Shown here: in pieces, positions 41,192 to 51,867 of the stretch
Layout: every line of letters begins with the position of its first letter
Position numbering within the stretch: position 1 is the first letter of the stretch
Assembly: GCA_018401645.1 (NCBI GenBank)
Contig: JAGYKK010000001.1
Coordinates: 62,001 to 126,000 of the forward strand
DNA length: 64,000 bases
From: Mycobacterium sp.
Lineage (GTDB): Bacteria > Actinomycetota > Actinomycetes > Mycobacteriales > Mycobacteriaceae
Direction: 5' to 3'
Notes under the pieces: model-generated
Told to the model about the DNA's origin: nothing
Seen by the model: only the letters and a program-made list of their open reading frames with translations
Databases searched by the model: none
Position numbers and translations under genes: made by a program

Positions 41192-42406
41192 ATGAGGGAG
41201 TTGCCACACGTTCTCGGCATCGTCATGGCCGGGGGTGAGGGCAAGCGGCTTTACCCGCTGACCGCGGATCGTGCCAAACCCGCGGTTCCGTTCGGGGGGG
41301 CCTACCGGCTTATCGACTTCGTGCTGTCGAATCTGGTCAACGCCCGGTATCTCCGCATTTGTGTTCTTACCCAGTACAAGTCGCATTCACTGGACCGGCA
41401 CATCTCGCAGAACTGGCGATTGAGCGGCCTCGCCGGGGAGTACATCACCCCGGTTCCCGCACAGCAGCGTCTCGGTCCCCGCTGGTACACCGGTTCGGCG
41501 GATGCGATCCATCAGTCGCTGAACCTGATCTACGACGAGGATCCCGACTACATCGTGGTGTTTGGCGCCGACCACGTCTACCGGATGGATCCCGAACAGA
41601 TGGTGCAGTTCCACATCGACAGCGGCGCGGGGGCAACGGTGGCCGGCATCAGGGTGCCCCGGTCGGAGGCGGCCGCATTCGGCTGTATCGAGGCCGACCA
41701 GGCCAGTCGCATCCTGAGCTTCGTCGAGAAGCCCGCTGATCCGCCCGGCACCCCCGACGATCCCGAGCAGACATTCGTTTCGATGGGTAATTACGTCTTC
41801 ACCACCAAGGTGCTCATCGATGCGATCCGTGCCGACGCCGAGGACGATCAGTCCGACCACGACATGGGCGGCGATATCATCCCGCGTCTGGTGTCAGAGG
41901 GCGTTGCAGCGGTCTACGACTTCAATAACAACGAGTTACCTGGTTCCACCGAACGCGACCACGGTTACTGGCGCGATGTCGGGACCCTCGATGCGTTCTA
42001 TGACGCGCATATGGATCTTGTCTCGGTGCACCCGGTCTTCAACCTCTACAACAAGCGCTGGCCGATCCGGGGGGAGTCGGAGAACCTGGCGCCGGCCAAG
42101 TTCGTGAACGGCGGTTCGGCGCAAGAGTCGGTGGTCGGCGCTGGAAGCATCATCTCGGCGGCCTCGGTGCACACCTCGGTGCTGTCGAGCAACGTCGTTG
42201 TCGAGGATGGCGCAATTGTGGACGGCAGCGTGTTGATGCCGGGGGTCCGGGTGGGCCGCGGGGCAGTGGTTCGCCACGCGATTCTGGACAAGAACGTCGT
42301 CGTCGGACCCGGTGAGCAGGTCGGGGTGGACCCGGAAATGGACCGGGAGCGCTTCGCGATCAGCGCCGGTGGAGTCGTCGCCGTGGGCAAGGGCGTATGG
42401 ATCTGA
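41192..42406 (+). CDS. glgC: Glucose-1-phosphate adenylyltransferase GlgC
   Basis: A 404-residue ADP-glucose pyrophosphorylase, identical in length to Rv1213. ATG 41192 is followed by [20 protein letters not shown] (nucleotide loop) and [25 protein letters not shown] holds the metal-binding Asp, [10 protein letters not shown] the substrate Lys. The C-terminal left-handed helix includes [20 protein letters not shown]. It makes ADP-glucose for GlgM in the maltose-1-phosphate and glycogen route. Intact. A pair of GGGTCATTGAC words and a palindromic repeat follow before the next gene. Confidence 0.96.
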   Translation: MRELPHVLGIVMAGGEGKRLYPLTADRAKPAVPFGGAYRLIDFVLSNLVNARYLRICVLTQYKSHSLDRHISQNWRLSGLAGEYITPVPAQQRLGPRWYTGSADAIHQSLNLIYDEDPDYIVVFGADHVYRMDPEQMVQFHIDSGAGATVAGIRVPRSEAAAFGCIEADQASRILSFVEKPADPPGTPDDPEQTFVSMGNYVFTTKVLIDAIRADAEDDQSDHDMGGDIIPRLVSEGVAAVYDFNNNELPGSTERDHGYWRDVGTLDAFYDAHMDLVSVHPVFNLYNKRWPIRGESENLAPAKFVNGGSAQESVVGAGSIISAASVHTSVLSSNVVVEDGAIVDGSVLMPGVRVGRGAVVRHAILDKNVVVGPGEQVGVDPEMDRERFAISAGGVVAVGKGVWI

Positions 42407-42452
42407 GTCGCCTCGCCCGGGTCATTGACCTGACTGGGTCATTGACTCGCCT

Positions 42453-42516
42453 GGGCGAGCAGACGCAAACTGGCTTAAATAGGCGGCGTGTCGGAGGACT
42501 TTGCGTCTGTTCGCGC
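42453..42516. repeat. Intergenic palindrome, copy 3 (glgC/DUF4126 junction)
   Basis: GCGAGCAGACGCAAA (42455-42469) and TTTGCGTCTGTTCGC (42500-42514) pair over 15 positions with one wobble. The loop carries CGGCGTGTCGG (42484-42494), the same core as the copies at 30047 and 31083. The right arm lies inside the last codons of the convergent DUF4126 gene. Confidence 0.8.
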
Positions 42517-43095
42517 CGAAAGACGCCGGCGTCGACGCCGGCGGAGTAGCCATACTGCAGCCACTGCCAACGCGATCAACACCACCGCAACCAGCGCCGG
42601 GATCAGGATCGCGATGAACGTCAGGCTCACACTGGTGACGTCTTCGATGGTGCTCAACACGGGCGCCGCGACGCCGGCGGTGGCGACGTTGGCTGCCGGC
42701 CGTACTGCCGTCTTGGTCAGGTGGACCACCAGTGCTGTCACCACGCCGATCGCCACCGGAACCCACTGCCCGGTGCGAGCGAACTCGGCGGGGTCGGTCA
42801 CCGCGGCGGTCTGAGCGGCGGTGCCCGAACCGAACACGATGCCACCGGCGGTCGGCCGCACGAAGGTCTGCACCGTGTCGTTGATCGTGTCGAGGGCGGG
42901 GATCTTGTCCGCGACGATCTCCACGGCCAACAACACCGCGACGACTGCCATCACCCAGCCGTTCTCCAACCACGCCCAACCTGGCGGCAGGCTGATGAGG
43001 CCGGTGAATTTCGAGAGCAATCCCATCAACAACATCGGGATGTAGGCATTCAGGCCCGCGGCGGTCGCCAGGCCGAGGCCCGTCATGAGTTCCAC
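42475..43095 (-). CDS. DUF4126 family membrane protein
   Basis: About 206 residues from GTG 43095 (or ATG 43086), beginning VELMTGLGLATAAGLNAYIP. Helices are visible at WLENGWVMAVVAVLLAVEIV, WVPVAIGVVTALVVHL and LTFIAILIPALVAVVLIALA, with a C-terminal basic tail (RRRRRRRLSARTD). The family is of unknown function. It is in the same orientation as, and 19 bases downstream of, the O-methyltransferase. Its last codons are part of palindromic repeat copy 3. Confidence 0.82.
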   Translation of the reverse strand: MELMTGLGLATAAGLNAYIPMLLMGLLSKFTGLISLPPGWAWLENGWVMAVVAVLLAVEIVADKIPALDTINDTVQTFVRPTAGGIVFGSGTAAQTAAVTDPAEFARTGQWVPVAIGVVTALVVHLTKTAVRPAANVATAGVAAPVLSTIEDVTSVSLTFIAILIPALVAVVLIALAVAAVWLLRRRRRRRLSARTDAKSSDTPPI

Positions 43096-43114
43096 GTGGG
43101 TCCGCCGTCCCCGC

Positions 43115-43780
43115 TCAGTCGCACACCGCGACAAGCACACCGTCGCCCAGTGGCACCAGGACGGGGGTCAGGCGGTCATCCTCGGCGATCAGACGTGCCG
43201 CTTCGCGCACCGCGGTCACCTCGGCGTCGTGCGCGCTCGGGTCGCCGGCCCGACCATCGAGGGCCGCGTGGTGCACCACGATTACCCCACCGGGTCGCAG
43301 CAGTCGGACCCCCTCGCCGACGAAGTGCGGTTGGCCAGTCGGTTCGGCGTCGATAAACACCAGATCGTAGGACTCGTCGGCGAGGCGGGTAAGGACCTCC
43401 TGTGCCCGCCCGGCGATGAGTCGGGTCCGTCCCGGCCCGATGCCGGTCTCGCCGAAGGCCTGCTTCGCCAGGCGCTGATACTCCGGTTCGACGTCGATCG
43501 TGGTCAGCACACCGTCGTCGCGCATGCCCGAGAGCAACCACAATCCGCTGACTCCGGTCCCGGTACCGACCTCGACAACTGCTTTTCCGCCGCTGAGCCT
43601 GGCCAGCAGGCCCAACAGTGCCCCGACAGCCGGGGTGACCGCGCCGGCACCGACGTCCACCGCGCGTTCGCGGGCAGCGCAGACGATGGCGTCCTCGGTG
43701 ATCGACCCCTCAGCGTGGGCCAGGAGCCGCTCGGCCCGGCTAGGCCGCGGTTCGCTGCCGGGATCGTCGTTGATGGACAT
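43115..43780 (-). CDS. O-methyltransferase (Rv1220c type)
   Basis: A 221-residue Mg-dependent caffeoyl-CoA/catechol-type O-methyltransferase. Motif I is [20 protein letters not shown], followed by [20 protein letters not shown] and [20 protein letters not shown], with the metal-binding Asp in FIDAEP. ATG 43780. It matches Rv1220c, substrate unknown. It is divergent from sigE across 208 bases and heads the DUF4126 gene. Confidence 0.92.
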   Translation of the reverse strand: MSINDDPGSEPRPSRAERLLAHAEGSITEDAIVCAARERAVDVGAGAVTPAVGALLGLLARLSGGKAVVEVGTGTGVSGLWLLSGMRDDGVLTTIDVEPEYQRLAKQAFGETGIGPGRTRLIAGRAQEVLTRLADESYDLVFIDAEPTGQPHFVGEGVRLLRPGGVIVVHHAALDGRAGDPSAHDAEVTAVREAARLIAEDDRLTPVLVPLGDGVLVAVCD

Positions 43781-43988
43781 TCTCAGCAGCGTAGATCAAC
43801 TCCGCTGGTGTGTGTGCGGACGCGCCAGGGCCGCTCGCCGCGCCCGCTACCGGCTGCGATGTGGGCAGCCGAGAAGCTTGCTAAGAAATAACCATTTCCT
43901 TACGTTTGACCTGTTAAGCCGGTATTTATCAGATAACATTTAGTTTGCTCACATGGGTTACATACCGTGATCGGGAAAGGTACTTTCC

Positions 43989-44801
43989 ATGGCACGCCGC
44001 GAAGACTGGACCGGGAATACCCCGCATGGCGCGGCTGTTGTGATCGTTGACATACCCGGCCGCACAGCGCTGCCGGCCACTTCTGACCAGGAGGATCCGA
44101 CGACCACCACACTGACGGCCCCCGCCCCGGTTCGTCGGCGGCCCCGCCGCTGTTGCCTGAGCATGTCCCCCGCCGCGATGGCCCGGTCGGCCCACAACGG
44201 CGAGTCGGGTTGGGTTGAGGCGTCTGAGGAATTACAGGGCACCGCCGTCTTCGATGCGACCGGCGACCGGGCGGCCATGCCGTCCTGGGACGAATTAGTC
44301 CGTCAGCATGCTGACCGGGTCTATCGGCTGGCCTACCGGCTGTCGGGCAATCAGCATGACGCCGAGGACCTCACCCAGGAAACGTTCATCCGGGTGTTCA
44401 AGTCGCTGCAGAACTACCAACCCGGCACCTTCGAGGGTTGGCTGCACCGGATCACCACGAATCTGTTCCTCGACATGGTTCGGCGCCGGGGGCGCATCCG
44501 CATGGACGCACTCCCGGAGGATTACGACCGGGTGCCTTCCGACGGGCCCACGCCCGAACAGATCTACCACGATTCTCGGCTCGGTCCCGATCTTCAGGCG
44601 GCCTTGGACTCCCTGCCGGCCGAATTTCGCGCCGCGGTGGTTCTCTGCGACATCGAGGGCCTGTCCTACGAGGAGATTGGGGCCACGCTCGGGGTGAAAC
44701 TGGGAACAGTGCGCAGTCGCATACACCGCGGTCGCCAGGCCCTGCGGGACCACCTGGCCGCGCGCTCCGGCGATCGGGCAGTCGCTGTCGAATCGGACTG
44801 A
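43989..44801 (+). CDS. sigE: ECF RNA polymerase sigma factor SigE
   Basis: A 270-residue sigma factor corresponding to Rv1221. Region 2 is [40 protein letters not shown], region 2.4 near [15 protein letters not shown], and region 4 [20 protein letters not shown]. It directs the surface-stress and detergent response. The first 70 residues differ from the M. tuberculosis protein, where several translation starts give isoforms. In-frame ATG at 44163 (residue 59) and 44277 (residue 97, just before region 2) are candidates for shorter forms. The 208 bases upstream are AT-rich with GGGAAAGG before the ATG. RseA, its anti-sigma factor, follows. Confidence 0.95.
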   Translation: MARREDWTGNTPHGAAVVIVDIPGRTALPATSDQEDPTTTTLTAPAPVRRRPRRCCLSMSPAAMARSAHNGESGWVEASEELQGTAVFDATGDRAAMPSWDELVRQHADRVYRLAYRLSGNQHDAEDLTQETFIRVFKSLQNYQPGTFEGWLHRITTNLFLDMVRRRGRIRMDALPEDYDRVPSDGPTPEQIYHDSRLGPDLQAALDSLPAEFRAAVVLCDIEGLSYEEIGATLGVKLGTVRSRIHRGRQALRDHLAARSGDRAVAVESD

Positions 44802-44896
44802 CCTCGGCGCGCGCTGCGCCACCTTGTCACGGCGTCGGCGCTGATCGCGCTACATTTAAGCTATTAATCCTGAGTGAGTGGAAAGGAGTACCGGCG

Positions 44897-45310
44897 ATGG
44901 TCGATCCGGGAGATGTGTTCCGCCGGGCTCTGTCCTGGCTGCCGCCGCACTTCGCCTCCCAAAGCGATGCTCCGGTCGGTGCCCCGCGCCAGTTCAACTC
45001 CACCGAGCACCTGTCCACCGAGGCGATCGCCGCCTACGTCGACGGTGAACTGCAAATGAAGGCCCATCTCAGGGCCGGGCACCACCTGGGGATATGTCCG
45101 CAGTGCGCCTCCGAGGTGGAGGCCCAGGGGCAGGCGCGCGCAGCCCTGCGTGACTCGCGGCCGGTCAGCATGCCGAACACCCTCATGAGTCTGCTTTCCC
45201 AAATTCCGCAATCCACCCACGATGACTCGTTGCCGCCGTCGCCGCCGAGCTTGACCGAACAGCTGACAGACGACACCGTGCACACGCGTAGCCGCCGTAA
45301 ACGCCGGTAG
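44897..45310 (+). CDS. rseA: Anti-sigma factor RseA (ZAS family)
   Basis: A 137-residue protein from ATG 44897, behind GAAAGGAG. It begins MVDPGDVFRRALSWLPPHFA and is close to Rv1222. The zinc-associated anti-sigma motif HLGICPQC gives the expected His-x3-Cys-x2-Cys. The helical N-terminal half (SAPRQFNSTEHLSTEAIAAY-like) binds SigE. No membrane helix is seen, so it acts in the cytoplasm and is released by oxidation or proteolysis. The tail is basic and disordered. It lies 95 bases after sigE. Confidence 0.93.
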   Translation: MVDPGDVFRRALSWLPPHFASQSDAPVGAPRQFNSTEHLSTEAIAAYVDGELQMKAHLRAGHHLGICPQCASEVEAQGQARAALRDSRPVSMPNTLMSLLSQIPQSTHDDSLPPSPPSLTEQLTDDTVHTRSRRKRR

Positions 45311-45379
45311 GGTGATGGCTCCGGAGCTGTGCTCTAACCCGAACGTGCATACCCCCCGAACGCCTGGATAGAGGTTGAT

Positions 45380-46875
<1,496 letters not shown>

Positions 46876-46879
46876 CGCG

Positions 46880-47272
46880 ATGTTCGCCAACGTCGGGTGG
46901 GGCGAGATGATCCTCCTTGTCGTAGTCGGATTGGTGGTTCTCGGGCCGGAACGCCTCCCCGGGGCTATCCGTTGGGCGTCGGGTTCGTTGCGGCAGGCGC
47001 GCGACTACCTCGGCGGTGCCACCACCCAGTTGCGCCAGGAACTCGGCCCCGAGTTCGAGGACCTGCGTGAGCCGCTGGGGGAGTTGCAGAAACTTCGGGG
47101 CATGAGCCCGCGGGCGGCGCTGACCAAGCATCTCCTCGACGGAGACGACTCCTGGATCACCGGTGACTTCGACGCTCCGCCGGTCAAGGGGCAGAGTGCC
47201 GCAATGCCGTCGACCGCCGCGCCATCAACGCCGCCGAGTGGGCCAGCACCATTTGATGCCGACGCGACCTGA
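46880..47272 (+). CDS. tatB: Twin-arginine translocase subunit TatB
   Basis: A 130-residue protein from ATG 46880, 4 bases after the htrA stop. The N-terminal helix [20 protein letters not shown] with [20 protein letters not shown] is the TatA/B signature, followed by an amphipathic helix and a Pro/Ala-rich tail. It binds folded Tat substrates and passes them to TatC. It corresponds to Rv1224. Its place after htrA suggests an envelope-stress and export operon with sigE. Confidence 0.94.
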   Translation: MFANVGWGEMILLVVVGLVVLGPERLPGAIRWASGSLRQARDYLGGATTQLRQELGPEFEDLREPLGELQKLRGMSPRAALTKHLLDGDDSWITGDFDAPPVKGQSAAMPSTAAPSTPPSGPAPFDADAT

Positions 47273-47294
47273 ACCCGGCAAGCGGCAGTAACGC

Positions 47295-48443
47295 CTAGCG
47301 TCCGGCCGGATCGAGTCCCAGGGACCGTCCTGCCAGACCGCGTCGGCGAGCCATCAGTTTGTCGGCGATGGCGCGCAATTCGGTACCGGCGGCCGATTCC
47401 GGCGCCGACAGCACCAGTGGCACGCCGCAATCCCCTGCGGCCACCAGTGCGGGGTCCAGGGGAACCCGGCCGAGCAGTGGCACGTCGGACCCGACCGCTC
47501 GGGTCAGTCGCTCCGCCACTTGACGGCCGCCTCCCTCGCCGAAGATCTCCCACGTGGTGCCGTCCGGCATGAGCAGGCCGGCCATGTTCTCCACCACACC
47601 GACGATGCGTTGCCGGGTCTGTAGTGCGATCGCGCCGGCGCGTTCGGCGACTTCGGCCGCGGCTACCTGAGGTGTGGTGACCACCAGGATCTCCGCGCTC
47701 GGGAGCATCTGGGCGACCGAGATCGCCACGTCGCCGGTGCCCGGTGGCAGGTCGAGCAGAAGCACGTCGAGATCGCCCCAGTACACGTCGGCGAGGAACT
47801 GTTGCAACGCCCGGTGCAGCATTGGTCCGCGCCATGCCACCGGAGCATTGCCCTCGGTGAACTGCGCTATGGAGATGACCTTCACTTCGTGGGCGATGGG
47901 CGGGAGGATCATTGACTCGACCTGGGTGGGCCGATCGCTTGTCCCCATCATCCGCGGAATGGAGTGACCATAGATATCGGCATCCAGCAGGCCCACCGAA
48001 AGACCGCGCCCAGCCATCGCGGCAGCCAGATTCACTGTGACGCTTGACTTTCCGACCCCACCCTTGCCGGAAGCAACGGCATATACACGAGTCAGTGAAC
48101 CTGGTTGGGCGAACGGGATGACCGGTTCGGCCGAGAGTCCCTGTTCCCCACGCAACTGCTTGCGCAGTGCGGTGCGCTGCTCGTCGCTCATCACGTCCAG
48201 GTTCACCGTGACCGACCCGGTGCCGGGAACATCGGCCACCGCTGTAGTGACCATGTCGACGATCTCGGCCTTTTTGGGGCACGCCCCGGTTGTCAGGTAG
48301 ATCTCGATCCCGACCGTGCCGTCCTCGCCGACGGTGACGCTTTTGACCATGTTGAGCTCAGTGATCGGCCGCCGTAGTTCGGGATCGATGACGCCTGCCA
48401 GGGCGGCGCGGACCGCCTTCTCGCGCTCGCTGTATTCGGACAT
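47295..48443 (-). CDS. mrp: Mrp/NBP35-type iron-sulfur cluster carrier ATPase
   Basis: A 382-residue protein close to Rv1229c. Residues 1-90 are a MIP18/DUF59 domain with LTTGACPKKAEIVDM holding a conserved Cys. The deviant Walker A GKGGVGKSSV is at residues 126-135, VGLLDADIYGHSIPRMMGTS the switch I, and DVLLLDLPPGTGDVAISVAQ the Walker B. It delivers Fe-S clusters to apoproteins. ATG 48443. Intact. It is convergent with tatB at 22 bases. The Rv1225c-Rv1228 genes lying between in M. tuberculosis are absent. Confidence 0.95.
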   Translation of the reverse strand: MSEYSEREKAVRAALAGVIDPELRRPITELNMVKSVTVGEDGTVGIEIYLTTGACPKKAEIVDMVTTAVADVPGTGSVTVNLDVMSDEQRTALRKQLRGEQGLSAEPVIPFAQPGSLTRVYAVASGKGGVGKSSVTVNLAAAMAGRGLSVGLLDADIYGHSIPRMMGTSDRPTQVESMILPPIAHEVKVISIAQFTEGNAPVAWRGPMLHRALQQFLADVYWGDLDVLLLDLPPGTGDVAISVAQMLPSAEILVVTTPQVAAAEVAERAGAIALQTRQRIVGVVENMAGLLMPDGTTWEIFGEGGGRQVAERLTRAVGSDVPLLGRVPLDPALVAAGDCGVPLVLSAPESAAGTELRAIADKLMARRRGLAGRSLGLDPAGR

Positions 48444-48509
48444 CTCCGCAGAGTCTAGGTGGCGGCGGGGCGGGGGTTGCGACTCCCCCAGGACTGGATG
48501 CGGTCTGGG

Positions 48510-49914
48510 TCAGGCGGGTCCGGGCAGCACGGCACCGACCGGCGCCGGTTCGCCCTCCGGCGGTGCCGGTGCGCCAAGAGGGGCCGGGAAGCCACGGGGC
48601 GACGGGGGCGCGGGCAGACCGGGAAGTGGCGCGGGCAAACCGGGGGGCGCGGGCAGACCGGGAAGCGGTGCGGGTCCGAGCGGCGCGGGTCCGCGGGGGC
48701 GGGGACCGCCGGTGCGGGCCCCGGCAACGCGGGCCCCATCGGCGGGGTACCAGCGGGTTGACGTCCAACGGCGGCGGAGCCATCCACGGCGCCGGTGCCG
48801 GCGGCAGCATCCAGGGCGGCAGATTCGGCGTCGGTGCTGCCGGCGGCAGTTGGGAGGCCATGCAGATCACTTGGCAGCCATGCTCGGGAAGGACGCTGTT
48901 GGCCGCTTCGGGGGTTGGTCCGGGCATAGCCAACTGACCGGCCAACTCGGTATTGCCGAGGTTGAACAACGGCAGTTCCGCCAGTGGGTCACTGGCCAAC
49001 ATGCCTGGGCCGAGACCCTCGGGGTTCTCCAAGTGCAGGGCCCCCAGGGCCGGGACCGGGCCGCTGATCGCCGGCAGGTCCGACGGCGCGACGCCGGTGG
49101 CGTAGGCGGCCGCCCAGCCCAGGACGTTCTGCGCGTAGGGCATCGAATTGTTGTAACGCAGGATTGCGGTGAACACCTGGGCCTGGTTGCGCAGGTTCAG
49201 GCCACCGCTGCACAGGTAGCGAGCGGCCGAGAGGCTGGCATCGAAGAGGTTCTGTGGGTCTGCCTTGCCGTCACCGTCGCCGTCGGAGGCATACCGGGAC
49301 CAGGTGCCGGGCAGGAATTGCATCGGACCCATCGCCCGCGCGTAGGTGGCGCGCCCACCGACGTTGCTCTGAACGATGATTTCGTTGCCGGGCAGCGTGC
49401 CGTCCAGCACTGGGCCGTAGATGGGCCGGACCGCCGTTCCCCGTGCGTCGGTGGCGCCGCCGTTGGCGTGGGACGACTCGATGCGGCCGATGCCGGCCAA
49501 CAGGTTCCAGCTCACCCCGCAGCCCGGGACCGCGGTGGCCATGGTCTGCTCCGCTTTGCGATAGGCCGACAGTGCCATGCCCGGGATCCGCATTCCGCCC
49601 GGGGCGTTGACCACGGCTGCCGGCGGTGGGGAAGAGAAACCAGCGGTGGCGGCGACCCGGAAGTCGGCCGGTGGTTTGGCCATGGCCACCACCGTCAGGC
49701 CCTGCGACACCGGTTCGGAGGACTCGACTGTGACCAGTGGCGTGACGTCGATCCCGCTCACCGGGACGCCGGACCGGCCAGGAGAGGCGGCCACCGCACC
49801 GGCTAACACGACGGGGGTAAGCGCCACGACACCAAAAGCCGGGTTCCGCACCACCCGTGTGATCCGGTGCCTCAGTCCCACCCGTTCATCCCCACTCGTG
49901 TCTGGCCCGCTCAT
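48510..49914 (-). pseudogene. Lytic transglycosylase (SLT-like), exported, frameshifted near the C-terminus
   Basis: Corresponds to Rv1230c. ATG 49914 gives an N-terminal membrane/signal segment (NPAFGVVALTPVVLAGAVAA), then an SLT catalytic domain: SWNLLAGIGRIESSHANGG carries the catalytic Glu, and ARAMGPMQFLPGTWSRYASD plus ILRYNNSMPYAQNVLGWAAA are core motifs. A Pro-rich linker (PPAAPTPNLPPWMLPP) leads to a break near 48755. In the second frame the tail is a Pro/Gly/Ala repeat (PGLPAPPGLPAPLPGLPAP) ending VLPGPA at 48510. The catalytic part is whole, so the protein may still work. It cleaves peptidoglycan glycan chains. Confidence 0.83.
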
Positions 49915-49983
49915 TCAGCAGCACCGATTCGTTCATGTGAACCAGATCACCATACATAAGCCTGCGACGCCGATGGCACGCAA

Positions 49984-50520
49984 TTACCGCTTGTCGCCCG
50001 CCGCCCTCTTCGTCCGGCGTTCGGTGCCCTCCGGTTTGCCGGTCGTCGGTGGTGGTTGCAGCGCCGCGAGGAGCTCGCGCACTTCATCGAGTTCGCGACG
50101 CAGATAGTCGCGGGTGGCGACTTCGCCGATCGCCAACCGCAGTGCGGCCAGTTCCCGGGCCAGGAACTCGGTGTCCGCCTTGGTTTGCTGGGCACGGCGG
50201 CGGTCCTCGTCGAGGGCGACTTTGTCGCGATTCTCCTGGCGGTTCTGGGCCAGCAGAATCAGCGGCGCCGCGTAGGCGGCCTGCGTGGAGAACGCCAGGT
50301 TGAGCAAAATGAACGGATAGGGATCCCAGCGCAGACCCACCGCGAATAGGTTCAGGGTGATCCACACGATCACCAGGACGGTCTGCCACATCAAGTAGCG
50401 ACCGGTGCCCAGGAACCGGGCGATGGATTCGCTGAACCGGCCGACCGAGTCGGAGTCAAGGTTCAACGACGGTCGCCGGGAAGTGCGCGGGGTGTCCAGT
50501 CGCTGGCGCGGATCGCTCAT
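49984..50520 (-). CDS. DUF1003 family membrane protein (Rv1231c type)
   Basis: A 178-residue protein from ATG 50520. Two helices (LMWQTVLVIVWITLNLFAVG and FILLNLAFSTQAAYAAPLIL) and the RWDPYPFILLN signature mark the DUF1003 family. A charged coiled-coil tail (LARELAALRLAIGEVATRDY) follows. Its start overlaps the stop of the MgtE-like gene (ATGA), so the two are translated together. Function is unknown; the family is often next to magnesium transport genes. Confidence 0.88.
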   Translation of the reverse strand: MSDPRQRLDTPRTSRRPSLNLDSDSVGRFSESIARFLGTGRYLMWQTVLVIVWITLNLFAVGLRWDPYPFILLNLAFSTQAAYAAPLILLAQNRQENRDKVALDEDRRRAQQTKADTEFLARELAALRLAIGEVATRDYLRRELDEVRELLAALQPPPTTGKPEGTERRTKRAAGDKR

Positions 50521-51842
50521 GACGCGGCCCCGGCGTTGTTTTTTCCGGTCGGGTTCTCGCCGATCACGTTTGCTTCGGACTCCTCGAAGGTCTCCCGCCA
50601 ATCGTCGGGGAGCAGATGATCGAGCACGTCGTCCACGGTGACCGCGCCGAGCAGATGGTTCTCCTCGTCGACGACCGGTCCGCAGACGAGGTTGTAGGCG
50701 GCGAGATGCCGGGTCACCGCGCCGAGCGGGGATTCCGGGCGTAAGGCGGGCAGGTTGACGTCGACGATGCCGCTGACCAGGTGGGCCGGCGGCTCTCGCA
50801 GGAGTGCTTGCAGGTGCACACACCCGAGGTAGTGACCGGTCGGGGTTGCGGTCGGGGGACGCACCACGAAGACCACCGACGCCAGTGCCGGTGTCAGGTC
50901 AGGATTGCGGACCCGGGCCAGTGCCTCGGCGACCGTGGTGTCCGGCGCCAGCACCACCGGATCGGAGGTCATCAGGCCGCCGGCCGTGTCCGGGGAGTGG
51001 CTCAGCAGTCGGCGCACCGGTTCGGAGTCTTCCGGATCCATCCGGCGAAGCAGTAGTTCGGCCTCGGTCGGGTTGAGGACACCCAGCAGGTCGGCGGCGT
51101 CGTCGGGATCCATCGCCTCAAGCACATCGGCGGCGCGGTCGGTGTCCAACCCCATGAGCAGTTCGGTCTGGTCGTCGTCGGGCAACTCCTGCAGGACGTC
51201 AGCCAGTCGCTCGTCGTCGAGGGCGTTGATGACCTCGACGCGGCGTTTGGCCGGCAGATCGCGCAGGGCATCGGCCACCTCCACCGGTCGGCGGCCCTCG
51301 AACTGGTGCAGCAGTTGAGCCACTCCCTGGCCCGGCATCGCCAGACCCGAGGGCGTCAGTCCCTGCACGTTGTGCCAGTCCACGACCGTCACGGTCGAGC
51401 GCCGTCCCAGCCGACGCAGGCTGCGCACCGCGACCCGGGTCACCAACCAGTCCCGGGTCCGGGTCTGTTCGATACCCAGATCAATGACCGAGACATCGAT
51501 GTCGGCAAGTTGCTTCTGTTCGGGGTCGCTGACCCGCACTCGGGTATCGAGCACCTGGCCCAGTACCAGCACCTCACCCGGATGCTGGTCGAATTGGCGA
51601 AGTGACAGGTTGGCGGTGTTGAGCGTGACGGCATTGGGTTCGATCGCGGTCAACCGAAGCATCGGGACGAAAATACTTCTACGGCTTGTCATCTCGACGA
51701 CAAGTCCTAGCACTCGCGGTTGTTGGCGGATGATGCTGATACTGATCACCACATCGCGAACCCGACCCAGGGATTCGCCGTCGGGACCCAGCACGACCAT
51801 CCCCGCCAGTCGCGCCGCGTATACCCTGTTCATCGGCGCCAT
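50517..51842 (-). CDS. MgtE N-terminal and CBS-domain protein (Rv1232c type)
   Basis: A 441-residue soluble protein. The N-terminus is a PRC-barrel-like domain (GMVVLGPDGESLGRVRDVVI), then a region ending RSLRRLGRRSTVTVVDWHNV. An MgtE_N domain (LHQFEGRRPVEVADALRDLP, LPDDDQTELLMGLDTDRAAD) follows, then two CBS domains (GGLMTSDPVVLAPDTTVAEA, NLVCGPVVDEENHLLGAVTV). No membrane helices are seen, so it is a regulator rather than a complete channel. The start ATG shares the CATG at 51840-51843 with the divergent ORF; ATG at 51833 (MNRVYAARL) is an alternative. Operon with the DUF1003 gene. Confidence 0.9.
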   Translation of the reverse strand: MAPMNRVYAARLAGMVVLGPDGESLGRVRDVVISISIIRQQPRVLGLVVEMTSRRSIFVPMLRLTAIEPNAVTLNTANLSLRQFDQHPGEVLVLGQVLDTRVRVSDPEQKQLADIDVSVIDLGIEQTRTRDWLVTRVAVRSLRRLGRRSTVTVVDWHNVQGLTPSGLAMPGQGVAQLLHQFEGRRPVEVADALRDLPAKRRVEVINALDDERLADVLQELPDDDQTELLMGLDTDRAADVLEAMDPDDAADLLGVLNPTEAELLLRRMDPEDSEPVRRLLSHSPDTAGGLMTSDPVVLAPDTTVAEALARVRNPDLTPALASVVFVVRPPTATPTGHYLGCVHLQALLREPPAHLVSGIVDVNLPALRPESPLGAVTRHLAAYNLVCGPVVDEENHLLGAVTVDDVLDHLLPDDWRETFEESEANVIGENPTGKNNAGAAS

Positions 51843-51867
51843 GACTACAAAGAGTAGGAGTCTGCGC

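Noticed and set aside
42419..42452. Paired GGGTCATTGAC words after glgC as a tandem regulatory site
   Set aside because: Only two copies, downstream of the gene and next to the palindrome; more likely a local duplication.
43781..43988. A riboswitch in the sigE leader
   Set aside because: The region is AT-rich and may hold several promoters, but I see no conserved aptamer-like pairing.
48316..49806. Forward ORF of 496 codons opposite the lytic transglycosylase
   Set aside because: The transglycosylase on the other strand has the SLT catalytic motifs; this frame is Gly/Arg-rich filler.
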